Below, in pieces: positions 62,468 through 64,000 of a stretch of 64,000 bases of DNA. The stretch comes from Naumovozyma dairenensis CBS 421 (Eukaryota > Ascomycota > Saccharomycetes > Saccharomycetales > Saccharomycetaceae). A model generated the notes under the pieces. The model was not told where the DNA came from. It made no database searches and worked only from the letters and a program-made list of their open reading frames with translations. Position 1 is the stretch's first letter; every line of letters starts with the position of its first letter. Location: NCBI RefSeq assembly GCF_000227115.2, contig NC_016479.1, forward strand, positions 744,001-808,000, given 5' to 3'. A program made the position numbers and the translations under genes.

Positions 62468-63853
62468 ATGTCAACAAGAATGGAAAAACCTCAATTGGTT
62501 CCTACCCTAATGGAAAAGCATGTCAAAGGAGCAGTTAGTTCCAAACAACTTTCAGAAATCGTACTTTGGGCACAACCGAAATTAGAAGCAAACGACATGA
62601 AAAATGAACCAACCTCACCGAATACAACAACTCCTGAATCAAGAGTTTCTTCCATTTTTTCAGTGAACAATGATGAGAAACTTGATAGTCATACCGAAAT
62701 TGAGACCAATTTAACTTTTGCTTCTCATGCACCAATAACATTGGAAAAAAATAAATCAATACATAACCCTGTAAATCATAACCATAAACGGAAAAAGTCT
62801 AATGGAATACATAGTGTAAGACAAACAACTCGACAAATACACTACAATAATGAAAAGAAACCAACTTTTTTGAAAAGATCTACATCGAAGCTAAAATTAA
62901 CAATTCAAAATATCTGGCCTAATGATGATTCAAATAAAGGTTCCAAAAATAGAACAAATGATGGAAGGCATAGGAAAACTTTACTTTCCGATGAAATGGA
63001 CTCAATTGATTCATTATTTTCTATAAATGAACAAAAACTTCCAGAATTAGATGATGAAATAATAGGGGAGAATTTAATGGATGCCAATATGGTTTTTGAT
63101 GATATTTTATCCAATATAGAATCCAAATACATCTCAACGGCTACAGACACCATCCCTATCATTTTATCTGAATATATAGTCCCAGAAACGAATAAACAAA
63201 TTGATACCTCAAGTATAAGGAGTCCTATTTCACAAGGAACTTTAAAAGTAAAGGAGAAAAAAACTAAATGTGATGAATCATTAGATTCAGGATTATTAGA
63301 AGAACTTAAAGTAATTGGGCAATTACTTTCAAAAATAGATATGAATGAAAAACATTTGAAAGTGAAAAGAACACCGTCTAGTTGCTCAATTGCAACTGTG
63401 CCTCCTCCAAGATCGACCAAACGCCCCATGGTAGGTAATAAGACGTTAGCTAAAGAATTTTATCGAAGTTTAACTAATAGAAGTAATATGCGTCTTAGTG
63501 ACCCTTTGAAAGTTAAAGATATTGTGGATCGATTACAGAATGATTGGGAAATTATCCATTTAAATATTGCACCGTCTGAAAAGGCAACCTATGGACAACA
63601 GGATAGAAATGATAATAACAGAATTCAGAAAAAAGTAAGTTTCGCAAAGGAGGTTTTCCTTAATGATACGTGGTCTGCAAGTGAATATGAAAGACCAGAA
63701 GAAAATTCTATCAAATCTAGAAGGGGCATCCTTTTAAGAATTGAAGAAGATCCTACTTTTTTCAATAATATTAAAAGAGAGTTGAATTATTTTAAGACTC
63801 ATGATATGGAAATTCATAAGGAAAGTAAAGGGAATACTCAACTATTTTATTAA
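62468..63853 (+). CDS. AFR1: Afr1-family protein, pheromone-receptor signalling and mating-projection regulator
   Basis: The 461-residue protein is polar and Ser/Asn/Lys-rich except for a conserved C-terminal block of about 90 residues. The block contains KKVSFAKEVFLNDTWSASEY (about residues 386-405); KVSF is an RVxF-type docking site for protein phosphatase 1 (Glc7), and Afr1 is known to bind Glc7 and the septin Cdc12. Afr1 promotes adaptation to alpha-factor and normal mating-projection shape. It is shorter than S. cerevisiae Afr1 (620) and its paralogue YER158C (573). The gene order RRP1-AFR1 favours AFR1. Confidence 0.78.
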   Translation: MSTRMEKPQLVPTLMEKHVKGAVSSKQLSEIVLWAQPKLEANDMKNEPTSPNTTTPESRVSSIFSVNNDEKLDSHTEIETNLTFASHAPITLEKNKSIHNPVNHNHKRKKSNGIHSVRQTTRQIHYNNEKKPTFLKRSTSKLKLTIQNIWPNDDSNKGSKNRTNDGRHRKTLLSDEMDSIDSLFSINEQKLPELDDEIIGENLMDANMVFDDILSNIESKYISTATDTIPIILSEYIVPETNKQIDTSSIRSPISQGTLKVKEKKTKCDESLDSGLLEELKVIGQLLSKIDMNEKHLKVKRTPSSCSIATVPPPRSTKRPMVGNKTLAKEFYRSLTNRSNMRLSDPLKVKDIVDRLQNDWEIIHLNIAPSEKATYGQQDRNDNNRIQKKVSFAKEVFLNDTWSASEYERPEENSIKSRRGILLRIEEDPTFFNNIKRELNYFKTHDMEIHKESKGNTQLFY

Positions 63854-64000
63854 ATTGCATCGTATGTCTATAAACGAAAACTATAGCTTTGAATATTGAA
63901 ACTTAATTATTGTCACGATTATTATCACGATTATTATCAATTATATATGGATTTTGTAGGCTGTTGAACCCTTTGGAACTTCTACGTTTAAGACAATTGA
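63854..64000. other. AFR1 3' region
   Basis: About 150 bp to the window edge, with two copies of CACGATTATTAT near 63913-63936. No gene is seen. Confidence 0.4.

Overview
The window is a chromosome segment from a budding yeast of the family Saccharomycetaceae. It is very probably a lineage that descends from the whole-genome duplication, such as Naumovozyma or Kazachstania. The grounds are intron-poor, densely packed genes, AT-rich intergenic DNA, asparagine/serine-rich low-complexity runs in proteins, near full-length matches to Saccharomyces cerevisiae proteins, and CTG read as leucine at a conserved position of LEU1 (the CLGMNPD motif). The exact species cannot be settled by eye. Two 20-N gaps (28967-28986, 44406-44425) and one single N (54235) show a draft assembly.

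Layout. Positions 1-697 hold the cut-off 5' part of an unidentified minus-strand gene with a damaged start. Positions 1888-17717 carry LAA2, ALK2, HIR1, LEU1, SLA1 and LDB7. This mixes genes that lie on S. cerevisiae chromosome II (LAA2 to LDB7) with LEU1 from chromosome VII. An unidentified 371-residue gene and ERG4 (also chromosome VII) follow. Positions 22217-34370 match S. cerevisiae YLR347C-YLR353W: KAP95, DIC1, LUG1 and BUD8. ORM2 and NIT3 are missing, and a possible 39-residue membrane microprotein sits in their place. Positions 34569-43591 hold two tandem Pdr1/Pdr3-type zinc-cluster regulators and a YLR345W-like protein with damaged catalytic motifs. Positions 45010-63853 follow the YDR085C-YDR091C block (RLI1, YDR090C, VTC5, SLU7, RRP1, AFR1). 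Inserted into that block are a CTL1-like RNA triphosphatase and an unusual gene at 50669-52042 with a PB1-like N-terminus, an internal duplication and a beta-sandwich-like C-terminus, resembling a selective-autophagy cargo receptor. A tRNA-Arg(ACG) lies at 56925-56997, next to decayed coding sequence.

The genes are mostly single housekeeping units, not operons: endocytosis and trafficking (LAA2, SLA1), chromatin (HIR1, LDB7), leucine and ergosterol synthesis (LEU1, ERG4), nuclear import (KAP95), mitochondrial transport (DIC1), bud-site selection (BUD8), drug-resistance control (the PDR pair), translation and ribosome assembly (RLI1, RRP1), splicing (SLU7) and vacuolar polyphosphate (VTC5). 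Visible regulation includes a Gcn4-type site and TATA box at LEU1, a PAC plus RRPE pair at RRP1, and the same CCGCGG-centred 8-mer upstream of both PDR-type genes.

The most interesting points are the tandem PDR pair with shared candidate sites, the receptor-like gene with a duplicated module, the decayed gene near the tRNA, the 39-residue ORF 84 bp below a TATA box, a perfect G-quadruplex motif at 27845-27867, and three places where one reading frame continues in another (left-edge gene, CTL1-like gene, YDR090C). The frame changes may be homopolymer or assembly errors.
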